Source: Oscillospiraceae bacterium (GTDB lineage: Bacteria > Bacillota > Clostridia > Oscillospirales > CAG-272). From it: a stretch of DNA of 36,335 nt. This document shows positions 24,334-31,512 of this stretch, one piece after another. The translations under genes and the position numbers were made by a program. The notes under the pieces were generated by a model. That model was not told the DNA's origin, ran no database searches, and saw only the letters and a list, made by a program, of their open reading frames with translations. Every line of letters begins with the position of its first letter. The first letter of the stretch is position 1. The stretch spans positions 1-36,335 of the forward strand of contig SVRE01000017.1 of NCBI GenBank assembly GCA_015065005.1, written 5' to 3'.

Positions 24334-24423
24334 GAATATTCAGGGGTGCTGAAAGGCTGAGATGAACATTGTTCAAACCCTTTAACCTGATACGGATAAT
24401 GCCGTCGGAGGGAGATACTATTC
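24334..24423 (+). ncRNA. TPP riboswitch (THI element)
   Basis: All conserved blocks are present: GGGGTGCT, GGCTGAGA, ACCCTTTAACCTGATACGG, ATAATGCCG and TCGGAGGGA, closed by a P1 stem (GAATA 24334-24338 with TATTC 24419-24423). TPP binding should reduce thiT expression. Confidence 0.97.
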
Positions 24424-24442
24424 AATACTTGGGATATATTTG

Positions 24443-24480
24443 CCGCACGGATATTTTTCTGTGCGGTAATATTTTATTTC
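24443..24480 (+). terminator. Riboswitch expression platform (putative terminator)
   Basis: CCGCACGG (24443-24450) pairs with CTGTGCGG (24459-24466, one G-U pair) and is followed by a T-rich tract. It lies between aptamer and RBS and is the likely TPP-dependent terminator; the tract is interrupted, so a translational component is possible. Confidence 0.65.
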
Positions 24481-24493
24481 AAGGAGAAAAACA

Positions 24494-25147
24494 ATGAACA
24501 AAAAAACCAAACGTCTAACCACCTCGGCTATTATGATAGCCATTGCAATAACAATAGCCGTTATTTGCGGCTTTATTCCGTTTTTAAATTTGCCGTTCGG
24601 CGGCGGATTTACAATCGCAAGTATGCTGCCAATCGTGCTGATATCTTATATGTATGGCATAAAATGGGGACTTTTAACAGGCCTTTCCTATTCAGTTCTA
24701 CAAATGATAATTTCTTTCGGTACGGTTCAAGCCTTTTTCTTACCAAATGATGATAATTATATGGGTAGCGTTGGTGCCGCCATTGCAATTTGCTTGCTCG
24801 ACTACATAGTTGCATATACCGTTCTTGGCTTGGGTGGAGTTTTCAGAAATACTGTAAAGAATAAAACTCTTGCAATTGTCTTGGGAGTTATACTTGCTTT
24901 GTCACTCAGATATATAACCCACATTATTTCAGGTTATATCTTTTTTGGTGCCTGGGCTGAATGGTTTTTCAGTCAAGACGGATTTTACGGTACATTTGGA
25001 GACACTGTTTTGAATACATTTACAGGCAAAGGCTTGTCATGGTTCTATTCAATTTTTTACAATGGATTATATATGGTACCCGAAATTATAATTACTGCCA
25101 TTGTGTCCGTTCCTGTTTCCAGAATTCCGTATGTCGAAAAAAATTAG
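24494..25147 (+). CDS. thiT: Thiamine transporter ThiT (ECF S component)
   Basis: The 217-residue protein has six membrane helices and the signature of the YuaJ/ThiT family: MLPIVLISYMYGIKWGLLTG, then the thiamine-binding region AGYxxxG-like (ISGYIFFGAWAEW) and YNGLYMVPEIIITAIV near the C-terminus. It is the substrate-binding subunit of an energy-coupling factor importer; the shared EcfA/EcfT module must be encoded elsewhere. AAGGAG precedes the ATG. It is controlled by the TPP riboswitch and probably supplies thiamine to ThiN, encoded directly upstream. A terminator closes the unit. Confidence 0.95.
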   Translation: MNKKTKRLTTSAIMIAIAITIAVICGFIPFLNLPFGGGFTIASMLPIVLISYMYGIKWGLLTGLSYSVLQMIISFGTVQAFFLPNDDNYMGSVGAAIAICLLDYIVAYTVLGLGGVFRNTVKNKTLAIVLGVILALSLRYITHIISGYIFFGAWAEWFFSQDGFYGTFGDTVLNTFTGKGLSWFYSIFYNGLYMVPEIIITAIVSVPVSRIPYVEKN

Positions 25148-25152
25148 AAATT

Positions 25153-25175
25153 GCCGCACAAAAGTGCGGCTTTTT
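25153..25175 (+). terminator. Terminator of thiT
   Basis: GCCGCAC (25153-25159) and GTGCGGC (25164-25170) form a perfect 7-bp stem followed by five Ts. Confidence 0.9.
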
Positions 25176-25177
25176 CA

Positions 25178-25206
25178 TTGACATTAAGTAAAATTAAATG
25201 TAAAAT
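25178..25206 (+). promoter_or_regulatory. Promoter of the alpha/beta hydrolase gene
   Basis: TTGACA (25178-25183), 17-bp spacer, TAAAAT (25201-25206). Confidence 0.75.
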
Positions 25207-25235
25207 AAAAGCAAAGAATTAAATGAGGTGAAGCT

Positions 25236-25976
25236 ATGGAAATTTTAGCAGAGTACAGATATGACGGCATATACCATTTAGAATTCGCTTTCAAAAATAA
25301 AAAAGCAATTGCATTGATGCTTGAGGATGAAAGTAAAAGAAACGGAAAAACCGTGTTTAAAACCGAATATTTCGCTGCTTTTCCCGACCTGCAAAATGAA
25401 TTTGTAAGGCGTGGATATACTCTTATTTTCCTGGAAAATCGCAACCGCTGGGGAACGGACTCTGAAATTAATGACCAAATAGAATTTATTGACTATGCTT
25501 CAAAGGAGCTTGGCATTTCAAACAAAGTAATTACCTTGGGAATGAGCTGCGGCGGAATGATGTCAATCCTGATTGCCGCAAAGAGCCCTGAAAACATAGA
25601 AGGCTTATATATTGATGCGCCTGTTGTCAGCTTTTTGAGCTGTCCTGCAAGGCTTGGAAATGCGCCGGATGTGCATGATGGAATGTGGCAAGAATTTGAA
25701 CGCGCTTGGGGCATGACAAAAAGTGATATTTTGACCTTTAAGGGACACCCATACTGCAAAATTGACAAGCTTGTTGAAAACAAGATAAAAATTTATATGG
25801 CATATGGAGACAGCGACAAGACTGTACCTTATGAAGAAAACGGAATTGCAATTGAAAGAGCATATAAATCGGCAGGGCTGGAAAATTTGCTTTATATAGA
25901 CAAAAAAGTAGGGTGTGATCACCACCCACACGGCCCTTCAAGCATTGATTTTGCAATTAAATACTTTGAAAAGTGA
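25236..25976 (+). CDS. Alpha/beta hydrolase
   Basis: The 246-residue protein has the serine-hydrolase nucleophile elbow G102-M-S-C-G106 (S104). The probable acid is the Asp in AYGDSDKTVPYEENG, and the probable base the first or second His of CDHHPHGPSS near residue 230. The fold and length fit small esterases or prolyl-oligopeptidase-like hydrolases. It has no signal peptide, so it is cytoplasmic. GAGGTG precedes the ATG and it has its own strong promoter. Between thiamine and fucose genes it may remove acyl groups from glycans, but that is only contextual; the substrate is unknown. Confidence 0.85.
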   Translation: MEILAEYRYDGIYHLEFAFKNKKAIALMLEDESKRNGKTVFKTEYFAAFPDLQNEFVRRGYTLIFLENRNRWGTDSEINDQIEFIDYASKELGISNKVITLGMSCGGMMSILIAAKSPENIEGLYIDAPVVSFLSCPARLGNAPDVHDGMWQEFERAWGMTKSDILTFKGHPYCKIDKLVENKIKIYMAYGDSDKTVPYEENGIAIERAYKSAGLENLLYIDKKVGCDHHPHGPSSIDFAIKYFEK

Positions 25977-26006
25977 GAAAAAGGGAAAAAAGTTTGAAGA
26001 TAAGCC

Positions 26007-26035
26007 TTGATTTTGTGAAAACAAAACATTATAAT
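26007..26035 (+). promoter_or_regulatory. Promoter of fucI
   Basis: TTGATT (26007-26012), 17-bp spacer, perfect TATAAT (26030-26035). Confidence 0.8.
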
Positions 26036-26074
26036 TAAAATGATAAAATAAATTTCGTAAAGGGGATTTACAAA

Positions 26075-27868
26075 ATGGCAGAAAACAGATTAATTGGCGA
26101 TTATCCGGTAATCGGTATCAGACCTACTATTGACGGTAGACGCGGACCACTTAAGGTTAGAGAATCTCTTGAGGCTCAAACAATGAATATGGCTAAGGCT
26201 GCGGCAAAGCTTTTTGAGGAAAATCTTAAGTACTCAAACGGTGAGCCTGTAAAGGTTGTTATTGCTGACACAACTATTGGTAGAGTTGCTGAGGCAGCAG
26301 CTTGCGCTTCCAAGTTCAAAAAAGAGGGTGTTGATATCACATTGACTGTTACACCTTGCTGGTGCTACGGCTCTGAAACTATGGATATGGACCCAATGAC
26401 TATAAAGGGTGTTTGGGGCTTTAACGGTACAGAAAGACCGGGCGCTGTATATCTTGCAGCAGTTCTTGCTTCCCACGCACAGAAGGGCTTGCCGGCATTT
26501 GGCATTTACGGTCATGACGTACAGGACGCTACAGATACATCTATCCCTGCTGACGTACAGGAAAAGCTGCTCCGTTTTGGTCGTGCAGCAGTTGCAGCAG
26601 CTACAATGAGAGGCAAATCATATCTCCAAATCGGCTCAATCTGTATGGGTATTGGCGGTTCTATTATCGACCCTGCATTTATCGAGGAATATCTTGGTAT
26701 GAGAGTTGAGTCTGTTGATGAGGTTGAAATTATCAGACGTATGACAGAGGGCATTTACGACAAGGCAGAGTTCGACAAGGCTATGGCTTGGGTAAAGGCT
26801 AATTGCATTGAGGGATTTGACAAGAATCCGGAAAATATGCAGAAGACAAGAGAAGAAAAGGATGAGCAATGGGAGTTTGTTGTTAAGATGATGTGTATCA
26901 TCAAGGATTTGATGAACGGTAACAAGAACCTTCCCGAGGGCTGTGAAGAGGAAATGGTTGGCCACAACGCAATTGCTGCCGGCTTCCAGGGTCAAAGACA
27001 GTGGACAGACTTCTATCCAAACTGTGACTTCCCGGAATCTATGCTTAATACCTCCTTTGACTGGAATGGCGCAAGAGAGCCATATGTTCTCGCAACTGAA
27101 AATGACGTATTGAACGGTCTTGGCATGCTCTTTATGAAGCTTCTTACAAACAGACCACAGATGTTTGCTGACGTAAGAACATATTGGAGCCCTGAAGCTG
27201 TTAAGAAGGCTACAGGCTATGATATTGAGGGCGTAGCTAAGGAAGCTGGCGGATTTATCCACCTTATCAACTCCGGTGCTTGCTGCCTTGATGCTAACGG
27301 TGCCGCTAAGGATGAAAACGGTAATGCGGTTATGAAGCCTTGGTATGAGGTTACTGAAGAAGACCAGAAGAATATTATGAAGAATACAACATGGAACTTT
27401 GCTGACCTTGGCTACTTCCGTGGCGGCGGATATTCTTCAAGATTTGAAACAAAGGATCAAATGCCTGCTACAATGATCAGACTTAACCTTGTTAAGGGCT
27501 TAGGACCTGTTCTTCAAATTGCTGAGGGTTGGACAGTTGGCTTGCCTGCTGATGTTTCTGACAAGCTTTGGAAGAGAACAGACTACACATGGCCATGCAC
27601 TTGGTTTGCTCCAAGAGTAACAGGTGAGGGTGCGTTTAAGACAGCTTATGATGTAATGAACAACTGGGGCGCTAACCACGGTGCTATCAGCTATGGTCAT
27701 ATCGGTGCTGACCTTATCACTCTTTGCTCAATTTTGAGAATTCCTGTTTGTATGCACAACGTACCTGAGGACAAGATTTTCCGTCCTGCAGCTTGGAATG
27801 CGTTCGGTATGGATAAAGAGGGTCAGGATTACCGTGCTTGTGCAAACTACGGTCCTATGTATAAATAA
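26075..27868 (+). CDS. fucI: L-fucose isomerase
   Basis: The 597-residue enzyme converts L-fucose to L-fuculose (and D-arabinose to D-ribulose). It aligns by eye with E. coli FucI along its C-terminal half. The manganese ligands are kept: E342 in [10 protein letters not shown]366 in [11 protein letters not shown] and H535 in [11 protein letters not shown], matching E337, D361 and H528 of the E. coli enzyme. The C-terminus [16 protein letters not shown] is typical. AAAGGGGA precedes the ATG. It is followed 21 bp later by a nucleotidyltransferase gene, probably in one operon. No fuculokinase or fuculose-phosphate aldolase is in this window. It fits with the alpha-L-fucosidase at 31513. Confidence 0.97.
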   Translation: MAENRLIGDYPVIGIRPTIDGRRGPLKVRESLEAQTMNMAKAAAKLFEENLKYSNGEPVKVVIADTTIGRVAEAAACASKFKKEGVDITLTVTPCWCYGSETMDMDPMTIKGVWGFNGTERPGAVYLAAVLASHAQKGLPAFGIYGHDVQDATDTSIPADVQEKLLRFGRAAVAAATMRGKSYLQIGSICMGIGGSIIDPAFIEEYLGMRVESVDEVEIIRRMTEGIYDKAEFDKAMAWVKANCIEGFDKNPENMQKTREEKDEQWEFVVKMMCIIKDLMNGNKNLPEGCEEEMVGHNAIAAGFQGQRQWTDFYPNCDFPESMLNTSFDWNGAREPYVLATENDVLNGLGMLFMKLLTNRPQMFADVRTYWSPEAVKKATGYDIEGVAKEAGGFIHLINSGACCLDANGAAKDENGNAVMKPWYEVTEEDQKNIMKNTTWNFADLGYFRGGGYSSRFETKDQMPATMIRLNLVKGLGPVLQIAEGWTVGLPADVSDKLWKRTDYTWPCTWFAPRVTGEGAFKTAYDVMNNWGANHGAISYGHIGADLITLCSILRIPVCMHNVPEDKIFRPAAWNAFGMDKEGQDYRACANYGPMYK

Positions 27869-27889
27869 TTTTTGTAGAGGAAAAGTATA

Positions 27890-28807
27890 ATGAAAAAGAC
27901 AACACTTGTAATTATGGCTGCCGGCATTGGCTCACGTTTTGGCGGCGGTATTAAACAGCTTGAGCCACTTGGCCCAAACGGTGAAGTAATAATGGAATAT
28001 TCTATTCACGATGCACTTGAGGCTGGCTTTAATAAGGTAGTATTTATTATAAGAAAAGAAATGGAAGACTATTTTAAGGAAGTTGTTGGAAATAAAATTT
28101 CAGGCATTTGCGAGGTTGCATATGCTTATCAGGATATGGAAGCACTTCCACAGGGCTTTAAGAACCACCCTGACAGAAAGAAGCCTTGGGGTACAGGTCA
28201 AGCTGTTCTTTCCTGCAAGGGCATTGTAAATGAGCCGTTTATGGTTATTAATGCTGATGACTATTACGGAAAGGAAGCATTTAAGTCTATTCACGAATTT
28301 TTGGTAACTGATGCAGATCCAATCAAGAAATATAATTTCTGTATGGCTGGTTTTATACTCAAAAATACACTTAGTGATAACGGTGGTGTTACAAGAGGTG
28401 TATGTGAGGCTGGCGATGATGGTTATTTAACAAAGGTTGTAGAAACAGGCAATATTGTTAAATACGGTAACAGCGCAGGAATTGCAAATGATGACGGTAC
28501 AGTTGATCAGCTTGATGAAAACTGCTACGTTTCTATGAATATGTGGGGCTTAACACCTGATTTTATTGACGTTTTGGAAAAGGGCTTTGTTACATTCTTG
28601 TCTAATCCAAATCTTAATCAGTTGAAGGGTGAATATTTATTGCCAACAGTAATTGGCGATCTTGTTGAAAGCGGAGAAGCTTCTGTAAAGATTCTTGAAA
28701 CCAATGATAAATGGTTTGGCGTTACATACGGTGAAGATAAGTATGCTGTTAAGGACGCTTTCTTGAAGCTCCAGGCTGATGGCGTTTATCCAAAAACATT
28801 ATATTAA
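27890..28807 (+). CDS. Sugar-nucleotidyltransferase-like protein
   Basis: The 305-residue protein belongs to the NTP_transferase (RmlA/GlmU-like) fold. The nucleotide-binding loop is VIMAAGIGSRFGGGIKQLEP at residues 7-26, with PNGEVIMEYS as the usual sugar-pocket start and the metal motif FMVINADDYYG at about residues 117-127. Unlike classical RmlA it keeps an extra glycine-rich insertion in the loop (RFGGGIKQ). Members are annotated as sugar or choline-phosphate nucleotidyltransferases. The close spacing after fucI (21 bp, RBS AGAGGAA) suggests a function in fucose or related sugar metabolism, such as activating a sugar phosphate, but the substrate is not known. A strong terminator follows. 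Confidence 0.8.
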   Translation: MKKTTLVIMAAGIGSRFGGGIKQLEPLGPNGEVIMEYSIHDALEAGFNKVVFIIRKEMEDYFKEVVGNKISGICEVAYAYQDMEALPQGFKNHPDRKKPWGTGQAVLSCKGIVNEPFMVINADDYYGKEAFKSIHEFLVTDADPIKKYNFCMAGFILKNTLSDNGGVTRGVCEAGDDGYLTKVVETGNIVKYGNSAGIANDDGTVDQLDENCYVSMNMWGLTPDFIDVLEKGFVTFLSNPNLNQLKGEYLLPTVIGDLVESGEASVKILETNDKWFGVTYGEDKYAVKDAFLKLQADGVYPKTLY

Positions 28808-28818
28808 TAAATTTGAAG

Positions 28819-28848
28819 GCACTATTTTTCAATAGTGCTTTCTTTTTT
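28819..28848 (+). terminator. Terminator of the fucI operon
   Basis: GCACTATT (28819-28826) pairs with AATAGTGC (28831-28838), loop TTTC, then a T-rich run. Confidence 0.9.
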
Positions 28849-28897
28849 GTATAAAAAACAAATCTTTAGACAAACTGTTACTAAAGAGGTGAATAAA

Positions 28898-29326
28898 ATG
28901 AATGATACAGAAAAGCTGTTAAGAGAATGCAATTCAGGAATAAAAATGGGTGTAGATTCCATAAACCACGTAATGCCATATATTAAGAATATAGAGCTGA
29001 AAAAGGTGTTAAACGCTTGTAAGGACAAACACGCGGTTTTGGGGAGCGAAACCCACAAAGCCCTTGAAAACTTCAACATTAGCACCAAGAATCCCCACCC
29101 GATGGTAAAAGCGATGTCAGATATGACCACGAGAATGAAAATTACAATGCATAGAACTGACAACGAAATTGCAAGCATTATGACAGATGGATGTAATATG
29201 GGTATAAAATCACTGTACAAGTATTTGAATCAGTATAAGGGCGCTGATAAGCATTCCAAGGAGATAACAAATCGCTTGATTTCTATAGAGCAGGAGCTTC
29301 GCACTGATATGAGAGGCTTTCTATAA
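28898..29326 (+). CDS. Uncharacterised small helical protein (four-helix-bundle type)
   Basis: The 142-residue product is almost entirely helical: four predicted helices separated at about residues 32-36, 63-72 and 105-112, without membrane segments. It has conserved-looking blocks ECNSGIKMGVDSI, DKHAVLGSETHKAL and IMTDGCNMGIKSLYKYLNQY. Such proteins are common in Clostridia and resemble the DUF2383/ferritin-like bundle, but the metal-binding Glu/His pattern of ferritins is not clearly present. I chose the ATG at 28898 because AGAGGTG lies 7 bases upstream, over an upstream ATG inside the previous terminator. Monocistronic, bounded by terminators. Function unknown. Confidence 0.8.
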   Translation: MNDTEKLLRECNSGIKMGVDSINHVMPYIKNIELKKVLNACKDKHAVLGSETHKALENFNISTKNPHPMVKAMSDMTTRMKITMHRTDNEIASIMTDGCNMGIKSLYKYLNQYKGADKHSKEITNRLISIEQELRTDMRGFL

Positions 29327-29351
29327 AAAACTGCCGAAATGGCAGTTTTTT
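29325..29351 (+). terminator. Terminator of the small helical protein gene
   Basis: An 11-bp perfect stem (29325-29335 AAAAAACTGCC with 29341-29351), loop of 5. It begins at the stop codon. Confidence 0.9.
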
Positions 29352-29355
29352 ATTC

Positions 29356-29384
29356 TTGACTTTTATGCGTGAATAATATATAAT
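29356..29384 (+). promoter_or_regulatory. Promoter of the InlB_B-repeat protein gene
   Basis: TTGACT (29356-29361), 17-bp spacer, perfect TATAAT (29379-29384). Confidence 0.8.
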
Positions 29385-29422
29385 AGATAGCAAGATAACT
29401 TTGTTTTAAGAAAGGCGAAGGA

Positions 29423-30637
29423 ATGGTAAAAAAGCTGATAATAATTGGAATTGCCGTAGCCTTGATAGCGGCGGCTGTCGGTATCGGTCTCGGTATATAT
29501 TTTAAAGACAGATATACAATTACCTATGACTTGGTTGGCGGCACTATGGATGTGGAAGAAACGAGTGTGAAGTTCGGTAAAAAGTATGAACTTCCGTTTC
29601 CGTCAAAGAACGGTGCTGTTTTTGCAGGCTGGTATTATGAGGGTGAGTTTATTGAAGCTGCCGGCTCTGCTTGGCCCTTTGAAAAGGATGTTACCTTAAC
29701 TGCAAAATGGGTAATTAAGGATGAATATAGCTTTACATATGAAACGACAGACGGCGGATATATAATTTCTGATTTCAAGGGTGTTTTTAATGAATATATC
29801 ATACTTCCTCTTGAATATGAAAAAAAGCCTGTTGTAGGCATAAAGGACAATGTATTTTCACGCTTAAAAGCATTGTCGCCTGATATAGAATCGCAAATAA
29901 CAATGATTTGCGTGCCTGCGGGCGCTTCTTACAATGCCAACAAATTAGGCTTTGATAAAAAAGTAACTATTTCTGAGTATAATATCGTTGGTGAAGATGA
30001 CTTTTTGTATTATGATAATGGGGAATATCTGACTGCTGTTTGCTTCAGAGGAAGCTATAAAAAGGATATATTTGTTTACGGTGAATATAATGGCAAGCAA
30101 ATAAAGGCTTTGGGTTCTAGGCTGTTTTACGGTGCTGTCAACAAAATTGATCAAGCATCATTTACATCCTTTTCCCGAGTAATGCTTCACGAGAATATTG
30201 TTAATATCGGTGCTGAAGCCTTTAAGAATTGCGGTGGATTAAAGGTTTCACTGTTTAGCTTAAAGGAAGACGGTGGCTTTAATGAAATTACTGATTTGCC
30301 GGTACTGTTTGATTGGAGTCAACGTACAACTATTGAAGAAGGAAATGAGCAGCTTTTAGACGTAATTACCCAAATTCGTCCTGCAATGGGTTGGTCCGTT
30401 TACTCGTACGCAAGCTTTTATGTAAAACTGAATGCTAACGGCGGTACGGTTGAAAATAATAGCTTGTCATTCAAACGCAATGCGAAATATACCTTGCCAA
30501 CTCCGGTACGTGAGGGTTATACCTTTGATGGCTGGTATTTAGGTGACACATTGGTAGCTCAAGAGGGTGAAAAATGGGGCTACGCAAAGCACATTGAATT
30601 AACTGCAAAATGGATAGAAAATGAAAAAGAAGGCTGA
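29423..30637 (+). CDS. Membrane-anchored surface protein with InlB_B repeats and BspA-like middle
   Basis: The 404-residue protein starts with one hydrophobic segment (residues 4-26, LIIIGIAVALIAAAVGIGLG) that serves as signal anchor. Two copies of the Listeria-Bacteroides/InlB_B repeat flank the middle: residues about 32-97 (YTITYDLVGGTMDVEE to LTAKWV) and 332-400 (VKLNANGGTVEN to LTAKWI), both with the FAGWY/FDGWY core. The middle (about 100-290) has BspA-like leucine-rich elements such as GIKDNVFSRLKAL and NIVNIGAEAFKNCGGLKV. Such proteins sit on the cell surface and bind host or matrix components. No sortase motif is present. The stop codon lies in the loop of a bidirectional terminator. 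Ligand unknown. Confidence 0.85.
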   Translation: MVKKLIIIGIAVALIAAAVGIGLGIYFKDRYTITYDLVGGTMDVEETSVKFGKKYELPFPSKNGAVFAGWYYEGEFIEAAGSAWPFEKDVTLTAKWVIKDEYSFTYETTDGGYIISDFKGVFNEYIILPLEYEKKPVVGIKDNVFSRLKALSPDIESQITMICVPAGASYNANKLGFDKKVTISEYNIVGEDDFLYYDNGEYLTAVCFRGSYKKDIFVYGEYNGKQIKALGSRLFYGAVNKIDQASFTSFSRVMLHENIVNIGAEAFKNCGGLKVSLFSLKEDGGFNEITDLPVLFDWSQRTTIEEGNEQLLDVITQIRPAMGWSVYSYASFYVKLNANGGTVENNSLSFKRNAKYTLPTPVREGYTFDGWYLGDTLVAQEGEKWGYAKHIELTAKWIENEKEG

Positions 30638-30653
30638 TGCCTTCTTTTTCATT
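30620..30653. terminator. Bidirectional terminator containing both convergent stop codons
   Basis: A 15-bp perfect stem (30620-30634 with 30639-30653) and 4-base loop. The TGA of the plus gene (30635-30637) lies in the loop and the TGA of the minus gene (30649-30651) in the stem. A- and T-rich arms serve both directions. Confidence 0.9.
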
Positions 30654-31386
30654 TATAAAACCACAAAATAAGAGATGTCGGTACAACTTTAGATAATAAA
30701 TGCACAAATTTCATAGAAATTGTGGGCGTGTATACCGCTTTGTTCTTGTTTACCGCCTTTATAGCACCCGTTGCCACCTTTTGCGGTGAAATCACAAATT
30801 TTTTCTTGTATTCCTTTACGTTGTCAAGTGTGATAAAAAATTCGGTATCAACAGGTCCGGGGCATACAGCCGTAACCTTTATTTTTCGCAGCTTTAATTC
30901 TTGCCTTAAAGCCCTTGAAAAGCTTATAACATATGATTTACTTGCCGCATAAGCCGCAAAGCTCGGCTGTGGTAAAAATCCTGCACCGGAAGCAATATTT
31001 ATAATTTTCCCACCATAGCTTACATATGGTAGCACAGCACAGGCGAGCATGGTGAGCGAGGCACAGTTTACGTTGATTGTGTTTTCAATTTTATCAAGGC
31101 TTAATTCTTCAAAAGCACCGTTATAACCAACCCCGGCTGATAAAACTAAGTATTCAATTTCATAATTACTGCCGTTTAACGCATCAGCAATACACCTTAT
31201 GGCTTCTTTGTCAGTCAAATCAATAAAAAAGCATCTCGATTTGGTTTTAAGCTCATTTTTAAGTGTAGTCAACCGCTCAACATTCCTGCCAATCAGCCAA
31301 AGCTCCTCTAAGCCAAGGCTATCAATGCTTTTTGCAATGCTTCTTCCAATACCGGAGGAAGCACCGCTTATAATAGCAATTCTCAT
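30649..31386 (-). CDS. Short-chain dehydrogenase/reductase (SDR)
   Basis: From the ATG at 31384-31386 the protein has 245 residues. The cofactor motif SGASSGIGRS is at residues 7-16, the catalytic Ser in IINIASGAGF and the YxxxK pair in FAAYAASKSY, with the following CPGPVDTEF loop, as in classical SDR enzymes. It is a cytoplasmic NAD(P)-dependent oxidoreductase, with a hydrophobic C-terminus (VVPTSLILWFYK) that may associate with membrane. I rejected an upstream start 51 codons earlier, whose extension is hydrophobic noise over the promoter region; GGGGGG is the only RBS-like sequence before the chosen ATG. Substrate unknown. Confidence 0.88.
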   Translation of the reverse strand: MRIAIISGASSGIGRSIAKSIDSLGLEELWLIGRNVERLTTLKNELKTKSRCFFIDLTDKEAIRCIADALNGSNYEIEYLVLSAGVGYNGAFEELSLDKIENTINVNCASLTMLACAVLPYVSYGGKIINIASGAGFLPQPSFAAYAASKSYVISFSRALRQELKLRKIKVTAVCPGPVDTEFFITLDNVKEYKKKFVISPQKVATGAIKAVNKNKAVYTPTISMKFVHLLSKVVPTSLILWFYK

Positions 31387-31455
31387 AATTACCCCCCAAA
31401 AAGAGTATATAAGAATTTTAACATTAAAAACATTGATAGTCAAGGCATATTTTTC

Positions 31456-31484
31456 TTGAAAATACACTTTATGTATGATAGAAT
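31456..31484 (+). promoter_or_regulatory. Promoter of the GH151-type gene
   Basis: TTGAAA (31456-31461), 17-bp spacer with extended -10 TGA, TAGAAT (31479-31484). Confidence 0.65.
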
Positions 31485-31512
31485 AAAATAAAAAACAAAT
31501 GGAGAAAACAAT

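Noticed and set aside
26636..27262. 208-codon minus-strand open frame inside fucI
   Set aside because: It mirrors conserved fucI sequence; codon bias of fucI explains the absence of stops.
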